DNA from: Mesaphorura yosii
Lineage: Eukaryota; Arthropoda; Collembola; Poduromorpha; Tullbergiidae
Length of the DNA: 64,000 nucleotides
Direction of reading: 5' to 3'
NCBI GenBank assembly: GCA_009869945.1
Contig: WIXG01000281.1
Coordinates: 41,319 to 105,318 of the forward strand
In this document: positions 15,001 to 30,000 of the stretch, one piece after another
Layout: every line of letters begins with the position of its first letter
How positions within the stretch are numbered: the first letter of the stretch is position 1
Translations under genes and position numbers: made by a program
The notes under the pieces: generated by a model
The model's input: the letters and a program-made list of their open reading frames with translations, nothing else
Told to the model about the DNA's origin: nothing
Databases searched by the model: none

Positions 15001-18000
15001 TTACTGTAATAATGCAATGGCCACTACACAAAGTCTAACAGAGTAGCTAACCCAGCTACTAATGCCCCACTTTCACAATTGCTAATGTGGTACGTACCTA
15101 CAAACACAGGCAGGAGTGTAATTTGCTTCCGCTTCACAAAGGCTGCCTGCCAAGACTTTGGCAAGCTCTGCTTTGGCTTGGCATTGTGATGGTGTGTACT
15201 TTCTTCAACTCTGAGCAAAATGTAATGACAATTCAAGCAAGTAGAAAAAATCAATTACTTGTGAATCAATCAACCATTTTGAATGGTTGAAAGAGTTTTC
15301 GCTCAGATCATGCTTTATACTTCATGTATCTGCTTGGCTTGGCTCTGGCTCAGCTAGCAGCGTTTTGCATACGCTATTATTACTGTGATTGTTATTAAAG
15401 AGATTGGTCGTAATAATAAGGCAGTATAAGTAGGGAGAAGAAATTACAAAATTATCTTCTACCTGTGCTGTGTGCTGTACGCAGGATGCTAATGCTCATG
15501 CTAAGGATGTCTTTAAGAATAGGGCTTTATCTTGATTTGCCAAGAATAAGAATACTACTTCTGCACAGGCACAGGTAGAATAAGTATTACATTGTTAAGC
15601 TTGGTGAAGTAGCATGGTAGCTGTATAACAAAAGTCGTCTCTTGAGATTGAGACGAGCCGAGATGAAAGGAAAAGACGAAGTGTTATATAAAGTTGTTCT
15701 ATTATTATACACATTACTTCTTGTAATACCGTAGAGTATTATTTAAGAAAGAGTTTCAACTTGATTGAATCTCTTTTCTCATCTCTGACGATGGGCTGCA
15801 ATAATAGGATGTGGAATATACAAGCCATGCTCACCTAGAACCCAGACGGAGGAAGTACAAAGCATTCGATCTCATACGCACTATCATCCTCTCTACTTGT
15901 TATGCAGTGTCAGGATTATGATGATTACGTGCATGCAATCATAAATTCAGAATGAGATTAGGATTAATTGAAAAATGTTATTCATCTCTAAACAGCAACA
16001 AAAGTAATTATTAATTAATCCCTTGCATGCTAAATATTTTAATTGGGATTGTCAGTTACTGGTAGTTCATTAAAATGTGTGTCTTGTCGATGCACAAAGT
16101 TTCATTAGCAGTTGAGAGTTAGCTTGAACTCAATTTGTTTGCATCATTCAGGAATTACTAGTTTAAAGTGATAGATCAATTTAAACTCTAAACTGTTTTT
16201 GAAGTGACTTGTTATTTTAAGGTGCTGAACAAATTAGAGCATGAGCGGCATGAAGTACAGTGCATTTAGCACACAGAACCCAATTAATGAAGTGAAGTTG
16301 AACTGTTCAACCCAATGCAGCATGCAAGGCAAGAGGAAATATTTCTATTGCGTCTTCACGTTTCAATGCACATTAATAACAACAAAATTGATTTGTAAAA
16401 ACAGAATTGTAGATTCCTTGTTGGCATTCCCAAATTGAAACTGATGTGTGTTAAAAAATCATTCTACATTGTACGAAACACGTGTAAATATTAGAGTATG
16501 GCATTTTTAATCAACTTGTGTAAATATTGGAAATGGCAAGGCAGTGCAGCAACGGCAACCCCTCAGTCTGACGTTAACATGTAATTACTACAGACCAGCT
16601 TGCTGCATATATGTCCAGAAAATTGGTTTACACGTTTCATTTAATTTATTGTTGGCTTGCTCTGAGCCGTACACCCTGCAATTGGAGAAGGGTTCGAGCA
16701 CGTCATGGGCATGGGGAATGAGGCTATCCAGGAAAGGGTATGGTACTCTGTCTGTCTGTTGGTCAAGCAATAATTATATTCTGGGGTGGTTTGTTCGGTG
16801 AACTGCTAATTCTTAATTCGGGCAATTATATTTTTAACCCGAACTTGATGCAAGTGACATATAGCTGTCTACAATCAGTTAAAAAGTGTAGCGTCTTAAC
16901 TCCAGATATTGTACTAATAATAGGCTTCGTTTCAATAAAACTTTTTTACTTAAATATTCCACTTATTAGTCAAAGGTACCAATTTGTAAACTTGTGCGCG
17001 GTGTCTGAAATTCAATATGCTAGTGAAAAACAAAATAATAACCAATTCCAGTTAGTCCACAAGTCTATTTTTTGAATTCCTGATTGGGCTGACCTCCAAT
17101 TGATCCCTTTAAGAAACTATTATTTGGCACAAATACGAAAGTATAAACTATAAATGCGGGGTTGGCATTAAATTGTCATATTTTATGCCGGCCCAGTCCA
17201 TAATTAATTCAATTTGTTTACGGCATTACTTTTGCCTCGTACTGACTTCGTTTGGAAAGGGCGTGATGCCTCACTAAGTAATGGTGGGAAGTTTTTCCGA
17301 ATTTGGGGTAAATTCTTGGACGGGCTTTTTCCAAGGCACATTACTGTGTAGTTTTAGGTTGGGCTTAAGCTTGTCTCTTAATTGATGTTGCACGTCATAA
17401 TTATTAATGGACGATCACGTAGTCTCCGAATCTCAAAAAGTATGTTCAGTTTGGAATGTCTCAACAGAAATTCTAATTTACTCTGCATTCCGTTCGCTCA
17501 AATGAGGATTGGTGAAATTGTCAACTAACAGCAGACGTTTTCGTGGTTGTTTTCTTAAAGAACAAAAGGCTGCTGTACTTGTTGAAATGACAAGTTGCAT
17601 GCACTTGAGAATGCAGCGTGCGAGTAACGCATTGAAGTGACGTTCAGTTTGAGCTTCAATAAGAGGTTTGGTGCTGGTCCACTTGCTTTTGCTGTACTGT
17701 GGCAGCTCGGTCCAGGCAGAATGCCTGGCCTGCACGTTCCTGTGTCCGTTCTTTCCTCCGCACTAGCCCGAGTGCTTTGCTTTCACCTCTATTGTCACTT
17801 TCTCCTTCAATTTTCTCCACTTAAGAGACAAGTATTACAGCCATGAAGTAAAGTAAAGATGAAGTTTGTTTTTATTATTGTTGAAAGAAGATATTTTTAT
17901 TATATGTAACCGTATTATAGTACACACAGGAAGATACACATAAAAGAGAGAACTTCACTGTGAGTCAGATGTATTATACGCAGTACATTTTAGTTTAGAT

Positions 18001-21000
18001 AAACATGAGCTGCCGGAGAACGTAACAGAGAAAAGAAGAAGGGACAGACAACCGATCAATAGCAATCAATTTCGAAAATTCAATTACACGATTTTCAACT
18101 TTCCTTCTTCTTTCTCCTGCTTTCACGTACTTACGCGTGGATCTTGGGACGGTCGGACGAATGGCGTGTATGCATTTATTTGTGTGTTGTTCTCAAAAGA
18201 CGAAATAATAAAAATCCAGAAAAAGTCTTCGTAATTGAAAAACAAATTTACTTTTTTTACTTTATTTCTCTCACAAATAAGTTGCTTCATTTTGTATCCA
18301 CACGTATAACTGGTGACCTGCCCACTTAGCTCGTTTCATTATGACGCACAGGGTCAAGAAACGTGAAAGGATAAAGTAGCACAATTTGCGTGAGACGAGC
18401 GAACCCGTAAGAAAGAAATGATTGACACGACAGAAGCATGATAAGAATTCATACACAATGAAAATGCAGGAGAACGAATTCTTCGTGCTCGTCGTCTGGT
18501 CTCAGGGTGAATTTAAAGTAACATCTTTCTTTCGTATCATTTGCATTGAATCGGTTGTTCATTGCTGTGCGCATTACTATTATTAACCCCTTCGAATTTT
18601 GAACTCTGCAACTCCAGTCTGCCAACTTGTGCCGTATTCACTTTGCTCCGGTGCAATCGAAATGATAAATTGTGAATTCTAACTTATGCAATGCAGTGCG
18701 TCTTCATTGAAGTTCGTAGCAAGTCAGCAGTAAATTTAGAAGAAAATGACTGATTTGAAGTCGCAGTGGAATTGCCCTATCATTAGCTTTCCTGGTCCTG
18801 TGTCCTGAAACAAAAGATCACATGAGAGTTGGGGCTGACTTCTTTGTAAGGAATAAAAGAATTTCAGCCAGCTTTTAATAAAGAAAATGAAAGGTTACGA
18901 GCCATGTTACTCGGAAATACTTGCGAGAGAACAGAGGAACAAAAGCTGTATGGTTGTACACGTTCTGCGATGAATTGAGACTTGGGTGAATAGAAACTCT
19001 CTACTTGATGACGACCGGGCCAGAGAAGTTGAATTGTGAATTGAAAAAGTTTCTATCTTCCGTCAAGATCTTTAATTTATTATTAGAATTAGAATAGAAT
19101 GAATACACTCTTATTCATTCTGCTCTCTGGCTCTTTAATTATTACCTTTTCTTTCAATTGATCAAGTCAAGTCAAAGAGAGACAATGCCATGCAACGTAG
19201 CAGCTGTAATGGTAATTGAAAAGAATCTGAGTTGTTGATGAAGAGAGGATGCTAGACCGAGCAAAAGCAAGGCATGACAAGTCTGTTTGAGTGTAATACG
19301 TGAAACATAAAACACGGCCACGCTAGCATCCCAATTAAAGTATTAATTATTGACTCTCCGGAATCAACATCATCTTCTCGAATGCTGAATGCGATTGTTC
19401 CGGGCTTTAATCATTGTAATCGACTTTTGACTTGTTTACACAACGCAATGGTTCTTGGATCCTTCTTTTAATTAGTACTTTTTTCAGACATCAGGAACTT
19501 GAGTCCCCTTAGAGTTCTGTTCTCTTCTGCCAGCATCACAAAGGACCACAAACCCACCAGAGAGAACGGACCGTGAATTGAAAATTAAAATGTTTACACA
19601 ACCAGTACAAAGCATACGGTCGTGTGCACTAAATTAAATAAAAATAATGATGATGTGGATGATAATTACATCGGCACACTGTGGGAATAGGCCACAGTGT
19701 AATTTCTATGATTTTCTCTCATCTCTCTCCGTTGAAGTGCTGTTAATCACAACTTGTTTGTGGAGGTATGATGACGGCTTTGAATGAACACTGCACTGCT
19801 ACATAGTATTCCAACTCCCAAGTTAATACTACCAATCTTGATTCTGCCTTCCTGCAAGTTTTTATTCATTCTCGGTTTTATCAGTTTAGAAAGTTGATTT
19901 TATAGATTGGAACACAATCGTGAGTTGGTCGTCGTCTTGTTTTTCAAACGTTGTGCAGTACGTTTCAGTTACAGTATGCCGTACCATTTCTATTTTCATG
20001 CCGTGTGCAAGCTAGGAGCTTATGGAACGACATAAAGTTGTCCTTATAAATCGGACTTCGTGCATTGTTTGCGAACGTGATGAGAATTTAGGAGAATTTG
20101 AAAAAATGAAGGGAGATGATCGAACATTATTATCACATGTATATTACGGACGGGTAATGCTCTCTGGACATGGACAATGGACAGGCAGGGCATTGATGTC
20201 TCTCTCTCTTCGAAGCGGATGGCCAACGTTGCATGTGCCAGGTTCTTGCTTTGCTGGATTCCCATTCACGTTCACCGGTACACGGAATTGCCTTCCTGCA
20301 TGTGCACGGTAGAATTGTTGGTTGACTGAAGATTGAATGAAGTGAGCAGAATAGAATGGGAAAGGAAAGCTGAGACTCGGGAAGCGAATAAGAAAGTCTT
20401 GTTGGCAGCCGGCAGTCGTGGTAAAATACACAGAGTCGTGTGTCTGAAGGGAATTTCCACGCGGTAGCAGTTAGATTCGATTATAGAGAGTAGAGAATGA
20501 TTCATGTGAACAAACATTGTTTTGTAGTAGCAACCTGCATACACAGAAATTGATTTGATGTGTCTGCAACTGCAGAGTGTATTTTCCTGCAGGAGTTGAT
20601 ACGCATTAGGACAGCTATTGTGAGAAGTGTAAAAAGAGTTATGATGTTACTCCAACGGTTATGGTTTTATTCACGACAGGCTGAGCATAATGTAATGCCT
20701 GCTTGTGCTCATGCTGTAATAATAATGTTAAATAAACACGAAATTCATCATTTTTATGGAATGAAAATTAGGGTCAACGCGATGTTGCATTGTAGACGTA
20801 CGCTTGTACGTTGCTTGTTCGCAGTACTTAACAAGCGAACATCGTGCAATGTGCAAGAACAATGCGCACATGAACACGAACAAAAGCAACACAAAGTATG
20901 GTACGTCACGCAATGCAATGATAAAAAATGTTATTAATAAACATAGTAATAGTTGGAGTAATAACAATAGGTTATTATTTTTAATATTTACATAAAACCG

Positions 21001-23931
21001 TTTTACAACGCTGAATTACGTGCACTGTGCTGTACTGATCCTTCCCGAAAGCCTTCTACGAGCTTATTCTCCCTTCAATCTAACTAATTACGCATGACTG
21101 ACGACTAGTACTTCTTCCCTATCATTTTGTATAATTATTAATTAATGAGACCCGATTTTACATTACAATGTTCGTGCATTATGGCTTGAACATGAAATGG
21201 GTAGGATTTATGATTCAATGGCAATTTACAAAATGCATGCCGAAGTTTACAAACTCAGGCTCACGTTGGGAGGTATAAAATATTCATAAGACACTCAATT
21301 CGACATGCATACATTAAGATTACACGCTAGCACTTGGACTGCTTGGATTTGATTAACTAGAGTGATTTTTCTTGTTCTAATGCCCATGTGTCGTGTTCAA
21401 TCCATTATTAAGCAGGGCATTATCAACAAGACAAGACTACTGATTTGCTTTCTGTGCGATCGTACAAGCATTAATTTGTTGCCTTGTAATTCGTCATATG
21501 GGCATTACTTGTTAAAATGCTTCTTTGGGTTGATTCTGCACTGTGCTTTATCATTACGCAGAATCTTCCTTTAATTTAAGTTTACTTCTCAGTTCTTATC
21601 ATCAAAGTCGAATTTTTCCTTTGGAGCTCTCCGTACAAATATTTTCCCGTTTGATGATGTACAATGCAATAGAATATTTTGCCTTTTTGTATTCTTTTTG
21701 AAGAAAATGAAGAGGGGAACTCGCGCGTCACGTACGTTGTCTGGAGTCTAAACAAGTAAAGTGTACTTTTCGGCTTAATGGTCGATGAGGGTGAAAATGT
21801 GAACAAATAGCAAATCGAAGTCAATACTCTGTGCTTTTAGTTTCTATTAGTAACCCATAAAGAATAAGCGAGTTCCAAGTTATTGGCATTTGCAAGGTCC
21901 TAAGCAATCTTAGGCATTTGGCTTTGGTCACACCGTGTGTAGTACTGCCACTTTTTATATCACGGACAGTAAAGTATCTGATGCAACGTGTAACGATTAC
22001 TATTACGATTATGATTGTGTCATTCAGGAAGAATAATCGTCCAACAATTCTATTTCTTTATTGTCTCCCTTCCTTGAGAGACAGTCAAAAGTCAAACTGC
22101 TGGACCTTGGTTGACGTTAATAGAGTGTGAATCAAAGAATAAACTGCCACTACGATGTTTTGTTGCTGCTTGGACGCATTTGTCAAAATAATGGACCGGA
22201 AAATTTGTTGTACTGGGGTGATAAGCCTTAATAATGTAACTTCCACCGGGTTTAAAATATCTTTATTGTTAAAGTGTTGCAAATCTTGTCAGTTATTTCA
22301 ACAGGGCAGTCAGTCCATTGATGTTGGAATGAATTTAATAATTAACGACTAGTGTTTTGACCTCTTTAGGATCGGGACTTTAGAGACAGGAATATTCAGG
22401 CTTGGTTTCCAGTCCGAGTTGTAAATTAGACTGAAGAATCTCCGCTGCATACTAATTACTTCATACAAGAGCTTCCAGTTGTGGCATTTCTATACTCCAC
22501 AAGAAACTTTGAGTGTCTGCTCGACTCTCACCCTTTCCTCTTCTCCGTTTCTGCCTTTCATTTCATTATTCTGGGTTGAGAGAGGGTTGAAATGAAAGAA
22601 TGTCTTCAACTTGACTTAATTTTATGTTTTGAGGTCCCAGAAATGCGAAACATTTTCCGTAATTAAGATGTTCTTTGGTTCCCTTGCTGGAGTGCTGTAG
22701 AAAGAGTCTACAATTTCTTGATTACAGCTACTTCATTTCCACGACTGCAGATTAAATGTATTAAAATATGGGAAAGAAATGGAAAAGTCTTTAGCCAAAG
22801 TTGAGTTGTTAAAGACCAGAAGTTTTCCCCAATTTTTTGAAAATGAGAATAATAAAGATTTTTCACAAGAAAGAGAATCGTACTACACTTTTGGTTGTAA
22901 TTTAAAAAGTTTTTCAAGACAGTATGCGAGAATAACGCCCTGACCGCGGAACCGGTATAATAATGAGAGAAATGGTTTATTGCCGTACATGTGATAACCC
23001 AAATACGAGAGAATGAGCCCGAAGCTGCGGTGCGGTGCACTGTGCATTAGTGTGGTACTACATGACCAAAGATGTACGATTGGCCAAGAAATAGAAAATG
23101 GAGATCTTTGAAGAGATCTCAGAAAAGAATTCTGCTTTTACTCTTCGGCTCTTCTAACATTGTATTTTTCCTCTTTACCCATTGCTGACATAGAACGTAA
23201 AAGAGAAAACTAAACTAACTTTTAATTACCCTTTTTCATCGCAGTATGTCTGAGCGTATGCTTATAAGACAGGCAGATACATACTCAGAATTCTGCAGCA
23301 TAGAGAATCTTTGTGTTTCATTTCATTTAGTAGTTTTCTTTTTCTACTTTTACAAAGAGAAACGATTTTTTCCTTTTATATCAGATTCTAGAATTCTACT
23401 TGCAAAGAAAAAGGAAAGGGGAAAGTATGAAAGAGAGAGATTAATTTTTTCTACTTTATGTATGCCTGCGCCTAAGTGCTCTGCTTTACCAATGCCTTTG
23501 CTGTTGCTGCTGGTCCATTCATTTTATCTTTCCGGACAAATAAAGAAGAAATATGGTATAAAATAAAAAGAGAGAAAAAAATGTAAAAAAAAGTACAAGA
23601 GCAGAAACTTTTTCATTTTGACTCAAAATCTTTCCTCTCTTGATATAATTTAAGTGCTTTGTAGTATTATTTACATAAGTCCAGATTCTCTTGTTCTCTT
23701 TCAAGTTGCTTGCTTGCTTTGCCCTTGTTGCTGCAACAAATTGCAAATACTTAGAAGCTGGTAGCAGTGCACACATGCTTGAATGATATTCTCACATGTG
23801 CGCAGTATTTGAGATCAAAATTAAAAACAGGGCTTAGAAATCAAAGCGTTGCGCAATAGCGATTTAATCGTTTATTGGCAAGTAATCCCCATAAATGCCT
23901 AATGTGCGTTTTTCTTTGTGTTTATTTGCAG
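1..23931. other. Long gene-free stretch upstream of the first visible TOX-like exon
   Basis: No reading frame here resembles a known family, and the longest open frames (about 154 codons at 10119-10583 and 125 at 20560-20937) have no recognisable motif and low-complexity composition. The sequence is AT-rich with short A/T runs. The first TOX-like exon I can recognise (23932) begins at a splice acceptor, so the promoter, 5' UTR and the exon with the start codon should lie here or beyond the left edge. I could not identify them with confidence. Confidence 0.5.
1021..1035. repeat. Short ATT microsatellite
   Basis: Five ATT units in tandem. Short and of no evident function; similar ATT/TAA-rich patches recur through the AT-rich DNA. 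Confidence 0.6.
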
Positions 23932-24003
23932 GGTTCCGACAATTTCAGTGTTGGAGTGGGACTCACGATTGCATCACCAACACACAGATACATGGCTGAT
24001 CAG
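23932..24003 (+). CDS. TOX: TOX-like exon a
   Basis: The acceptor tttatttgcag and donor GTACGTGAG bound 24 codons in phase 0. They end MADQ directly before the conserved TFHTP motif of the next exon. The peptide is poorly conserved, but its frame and position fit the family N terminus. The open frame continues upstream across the acceptor to 23875, so an unspliced start is not excluded. Confidence 0.7.
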
Positions 24004-27000
24004 GTACGTGAGTTCGCCGTCGCCCTCTCCGTTTCTGCCCGAAAGAAAAAAGAATTCTCTCCGTGTGAGGTCTTGCCATTGTAAATAAGCACAGAGCCGA
24101 GGTTTTGATTTTTTCATCGAATACTAATAAAGACACACATTTCTGCTTTTCAAGCACGTGCACAGTGACACTGGCACTAGACACCAAGTGTTAAAAATTG
24201 CAATTTAATTTCAAAGCTTTGGTCCAACCAAGTACAAGTCCATTGCGCACGAACTTTCGCCTGGCGTAGTGCTTAAATTATCCTGTAATTATGCTAACTC
24301 CGTGTAAACATATGTGACTTGAATTTCATAAAATGAAATTGTTTCTTGAAGCATGTATCCCTGAATTATAATTGAAGCCTGGGATTAATTAAGCCCAGCT
24401 TCCAAGCGTACGTGTCCGAAAGTGTTTGCCTGGAAGAAGTTATTAAAAAGTTGAAATTCATTATAGACGCTAAAATAACAAGTTTTTTCCTTCTCGTCTC
24501 GCGCGGAGGGTGTTAATTTATTTAACTGGTAATCCAAAAATGTTCCTTCCTCGTTTCTCATTATAGACATTTCACACGCCGAACTTTGGAGATGAAGAAT
24601 TCGAAATTCCGCCGCTTTCTCTTCCTCCTCCGCACGATGCGCATCATGGACCGATGTCATACTCGGTAAGTCATGCAAAGGAAACAGAAACAGCGAACTA
24701 TAAGAATCTACTCAGCTTAATTCATCGTGGAAAGTGTAAACGATCACATTTTGCATCCCAATTTTTAATTTTCTTAAAGGGTTTCCTTCATTTAATTTGA
24801 ATTAAAAACAAAAAATTTCTTTCCTTGTGGGCTGTACTTCGCGAGCGAGAGAAAGATATGCATCATAAGAAGAATAAAATGCATAAGCTCATATACTCCA
24901 CATATCTTTATCGAACAACGGCTAAAACCTAGAAGGAACGTTTGTCAATTACATTAAGTGTATCTCGTATGCGTCTTCGAGAAGGAATTTGGTAATGAAT
25001 TGGATGTGTACATGAGTCGATTGAAATCCCCGAGAAAAGTATTTTTTTACAGTTTTGAATTATATTTCTGTCCCATGCTAAGCTCCGTCTCATGCAGCCT
25101 TGATGATGGTATTTTTATTGAAGACAGAAGACACGCTGTAGCATTGGAAAGGGTAAAGTAAACTGCACGCATGATAAAGTTGTGAATTTTCTGTGAGATG
25201 TGATTCAATTCATTAGCGAAAAAGAAAACAGACTCTCACTGCGTTCCATCGAGGGAATTTTTCCACTAATGTCTGTGTCTGCTACACGACTCATCCTACC
25301 CTGCCCGTGCTTTACTTCGTAGCGCATCAGGTTTTGGTAATAAGAAAAATGAGGATCGAAACAGGGGAAGTGAAAGAGGAATGTGATCCTGCATCATTAA
25401 TTACTCGAATCAACTTTGAGCCGAGTTGAGTAGCAAGTCTAAGAAAAATGGTAACAAGCAAAAATGTAGAAACTGAGGAAGGGTGGCCGAAAGTCGACAC
25501 ATACCCGCACCGATTTTAAATACTATAAAATGTATTCGCGATACTACAAAATAGAAAGAAGAAGCATGAAATCATTATAAATTGTTTGATGTATTATTAT
25601 TAGTATTTTATAGATACGGAGAAAGAACTTGAGCTCGTACACCGCACCACACTTCGCGTTTCGTACCGAGACAGTCGCCCGCTGCCTTGTTTTAGGGAGG
25701 AATATTTTAAGCACGAGAAAAAATTAAAAAATATTTATGAGACATTTGAGAAAAATTTTACAAGACACACCACCAGCAAAAGATGATACTTCGGGAATAC
25801 GATAGTGCGAGAGAGAAAGCATTAAAAACTAGAAAAATAGGGAATTGGTAAAGCACAAAGTAAGAGAGAGCTAGATATTATATTATTAATGTTATTCTTT
25901 TAGTTGGGCACGAAAAAATAAATAAGATGGATATAAATTATAAGATAGTTTTCTTTTTTCTTGAAGGAATCATAATAATAAGAAGTCTCCTGAAAGGATG
26001 GGTTCTAATACTTTACTTTTACTTGCACTGTATCGAACCCCCAGAGTACGCGCTGCACGAAAACAGGCAAAGGCAAAGAGAAAGTTTCGATTTGAATTGT
26101 AAATGAGTTTTTGTTTTTATCATTATTATTCCGCCTATTATTATTACAAAGAAATTGCACTCCTTTCTTCGACACTTTCCACTTTCAGCCAAAACTTTTT
26201 TGTTTTTATTTTCCGCTAACTTTCTCATTTTCATTTAACCTAGCCCTAGGATTAGTTTTATTAGTTTTCTATAGGCGATGGCGATAGGCACAGGTGGAGA
26301 TGAGCGATGAGCAGCTAGCAGGAAAAGAACAGGCTCACATTCCCCATGCTCGTACCGATTCATGTCCCTGCTTCTGCATTCCATGCACACTTCTACCTTC
26401 AAAGGCAGTCAGGCGTCTCAATATGACTTTGCTAATTGAAAGATGACACAGGCGTGTGCATTTTCCATTGCATTGCAAATGCAATAAATAAATGAAATGA
26501 TAAAATACACGGTACAAATACGGAAATGCGCGCGGCTAAGACGACTCTCATTTGCAGCACAGGAAGCGTTACGGCAGATAAAGGCCGTGTGCTAAGTAGC
26601 AGAAACTGCGACAAGGACGTTAATAAAACGAGGAAATAAATAAAAACGGGGCACCAGAATTTATAGAATAAGATCCCGGGCTATTGGCAAATGAAAAAAA
26701 TTAGACTAGGAATGAAAAGGGGAGAAGCAAAAAATGTAATTTTTTATTCGTTTGAATGAAATCATTCTTTTCTCTCGAATTTATAAAAATCATGTGAAAT
26801 GAAATGACAAATTACAGTGAAGGAATATCGTATAAGATGGGAAAAGATTCTCCACTTTTTTTACTTCTGTATTCATTTCCTCGTTTCTAAGATAAAAACC
26901 TTATTACTCGATTCATTTCTCCTGCTTATACATATGCAGCAGGTTGTAATATTAAGATTTGTTATTGCTTTCCTGCAGCAGAAAGCAAGGAACTAGTCGA

Positions 27001-30000
27001 AAATGATATTATTTCTGCAGTAGTAGATTGCGAAACAAACATTTATTTCCTGCGAATCTGAAATTGACACTAATGAAAAATATTGTCGTAATTGCAAAGG
27101 TTCTAGGAAAAGGAAGTTATAATTCATTTTCTTATAACGAGGACAGACTCTCATTCTGCGCAAATTAATAAAATGGCAGTAAATTATACCAACTACGATT
27201 ACTGCATTTGATGAATTTTGTCGTGTCCTTGGATTTAGTAGCTATGTCGTGTTCATAATGTGTAAAAAGAAACGAAGGAAAATACATTTGCATTCGGCAT
27301 GTCAAACTGTTTTAACAGCTTTAATTAGCAATGGATAAAGCTCCCATCGCTCATTGCTCATTTTCGATTCGATTTTAGTAGGGATGTTTAGCAAAAGCTA
27401 AGCAAATCGATGAAACTTCGTTAAGCTCAGAGCAGAAAGCAGACAATAATCATTCAGAGTTGCAGGCACCCTAATTAATGCCTTCTAACAATTCAGTGCT
27501 CTGCTTTTCTCCAATTTGCGCTGAGTAAAATTGAGAAGATTAGACACAATTTGAATAACATGTAAGCAATTTCCGTTCTTTGTCTTTCTGTGCCGTAATT
27601 TGACACCTTCATTTCAGGCCCGAGTGACAGGTTTGAGAGAAGTCTTGTGTACTGTACATGTACAATATAGAAGCGCGAGCGCGATGCGATTAATGAGCAG
27701 CGGATCTTTCTCACTGAGCCCTTCTCGCAGAAAATAATAATCCAAGTTGTGAATGCGAGCACTAAAATTATAATTGGCTATAAAACGAAGAAAAGCACAG
27801 AGCAAAAAAGTATATGGTGTTACTTTACCGATATTAATTCTGTATCACACGTGAACTCTGTGCCGATGCCAGGATTAAGTGCGTTATTATTACACGAAGC
27901 GTGTATAAAGACGTTAAAACGAGAAGCGACTTTTCTTGGATACATTTCTGTAGCATGATAGGGGAATTATATCGGATTGTTACGCTTTCTCTTCCTGGCT
28001 GTTTCGATTCCTAGTTGGCAGTCACTTTAATTGGGAAAGAGATAAAATCATCACGCGACACGACGAATACGATCGAATGCAGAACCGAAACGGAATGGTA
28101 TTAAGATTTTTAAGAGATGAAATAAAACTCGGAACTTTTCTTCCGTTTCTATCATCTGTCTTTCTGTTCGCTGGCTCAAATTATGATATATGCTCGTAGA
28201 AATTCATTGTGTATCTTCAGAGTGAAAGAAATGCGGCCGATGCGACGGGAAGGGGGCGAAAAAATAAAATAAGTGTCATAAAAATTTAATATCGAAATCG
28301 ATAAACATAGAATTGTTGGTGACGCGGGCGCTCGCTGACTTCTTGAGTAGGGGAGCCACGCGCAGATCAGTTGAAAGTTAAAAATGGGGAAAATGAAAAT
28401 GACGCTCCCCGTCCGTCTTTCGACTTTTCTTCCGTCTCATCATTCAGTTTTGCACTTTTGTTAACACGAATCCGGCTCAGACTGAGAAAGCATTCATCTT
28501 GTTTAAATTCGGAAGGAGTAAGCAGAATAATAGTTTGTGAATATTTATTATTGACTTGAGTATATAAAAATACGCGATGCCAAAACACAACATTGCATAA
28601 ATCCTCTGTGGCTCACAAAAACGGCATAACAAACGTCGTCGTGGAGGGCCGCGTCGAGACAAGAAGAGATAGACAGAATCCATTTATATTTATGTTGTTG
28701 CGCATTATGTAATTGAAGCATAATAGAAGGAAGTGAATTTTCAATGCAATGCTTCTCCTTCCGTGCAATTCAATCCCTTCCGAGCGTTAGCTTAACTTTA
28801 CGACGCAATGATCCGCATTTGAATTGCATCAAGTCGAAAGAATCGAGGACGGACGACGACGATTTTTGAGTATGTAAATGAAGATCCCATCTTCAGATAT
28901 CTGTTTGGCTTGTACTCTTGTTTTCGGAGCATGAATTCAGTTGGCACTCGTGATACAAGATTGTGCGATGACCTTTGTTAATGTGGTAAACGTGATTCCA
29001 TTCAATTCGCCTCCTTTTGTTTCAGAAATTTATTAAATTGTAAGTAGTTAAGAGTCAGAAGAACGAGATTGAATGGAATCGTGAATAATGTGAAGCGATG
29101 AGTTGAGCTGAATTGAACTTTAGTGATTGCGAGTGGAGATAACGCATTAATAACTTCATTTCATTTCAGATGGGAATGGGACACGTTGGGGATCAACAGG
29201 GTCAGCACCAACATCATTACGCATCCATGTACATGCCAGAACACATGACTCAGTAAGTGCCCACTTTATTAATAGAATCGAAGACAATCATAATCACAAT
29301 GGACGTGATTTTGTGTGCTTCTTCTTTCACTTCATCCAAGCCATTCTTCTCAGCTCTCAATCTGTGCTGCTGCTCGGTTGCTCACGTTTATTTCGCTGTG
29401 ATTTCCTTTATAACAAAATCATGACTGTATTTTCTGTTCCGCGTGCAGCTCTCCGTACGGTGGAAGTCCGCCAACATACACGACGCTTTCCAGTCCGCAT
29501 GCTCCCTCGCAGTCTCCACATGGGAATCCTCACGTAGCGGCAATGATTCATCATCAACAGCAACTCGGGCGACCTCACATGAGTGGACCGCCGCCAGGTC
29601 GATCACCGACAAACTCAAACTCCCCGGGAAATGAAGTTGGTACTTCGGAAGATAGCAATGACAGTGCACCCATCACACAAGTAAGTGAATCGCTTCCTTT
29701 CTGCCACGAGCTAATTAATAATTCCGGACGTTTATATTGATTGCTTTTGTTCCTTGCGTGAATTATGAACGAGTTGTCGAATATCTTATTTCCAACACGG
29801 TCAGCACGGGTCGGCCTTGCCTCTCCTCGTGTTCTTCTCATTAAATAGAAATCTCGTTAAAATATTCACAAACCAGACCGTCATAAATATGATTAGATAG
29901 TTTGAGGGTTCATCAGCAATTCATCATCGCCATCATTCATCATGCAAGCCCAGTTTCCTAGAATTGTGCATGTGCAGAGATACAAAATACAAAGCCCATA

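Noticed and set aside
20022-20937. Cluster of overlapping frames on both strands
   Set aside because: None resembles a family. Open frames in several phases at once suggest chance absence of stops.
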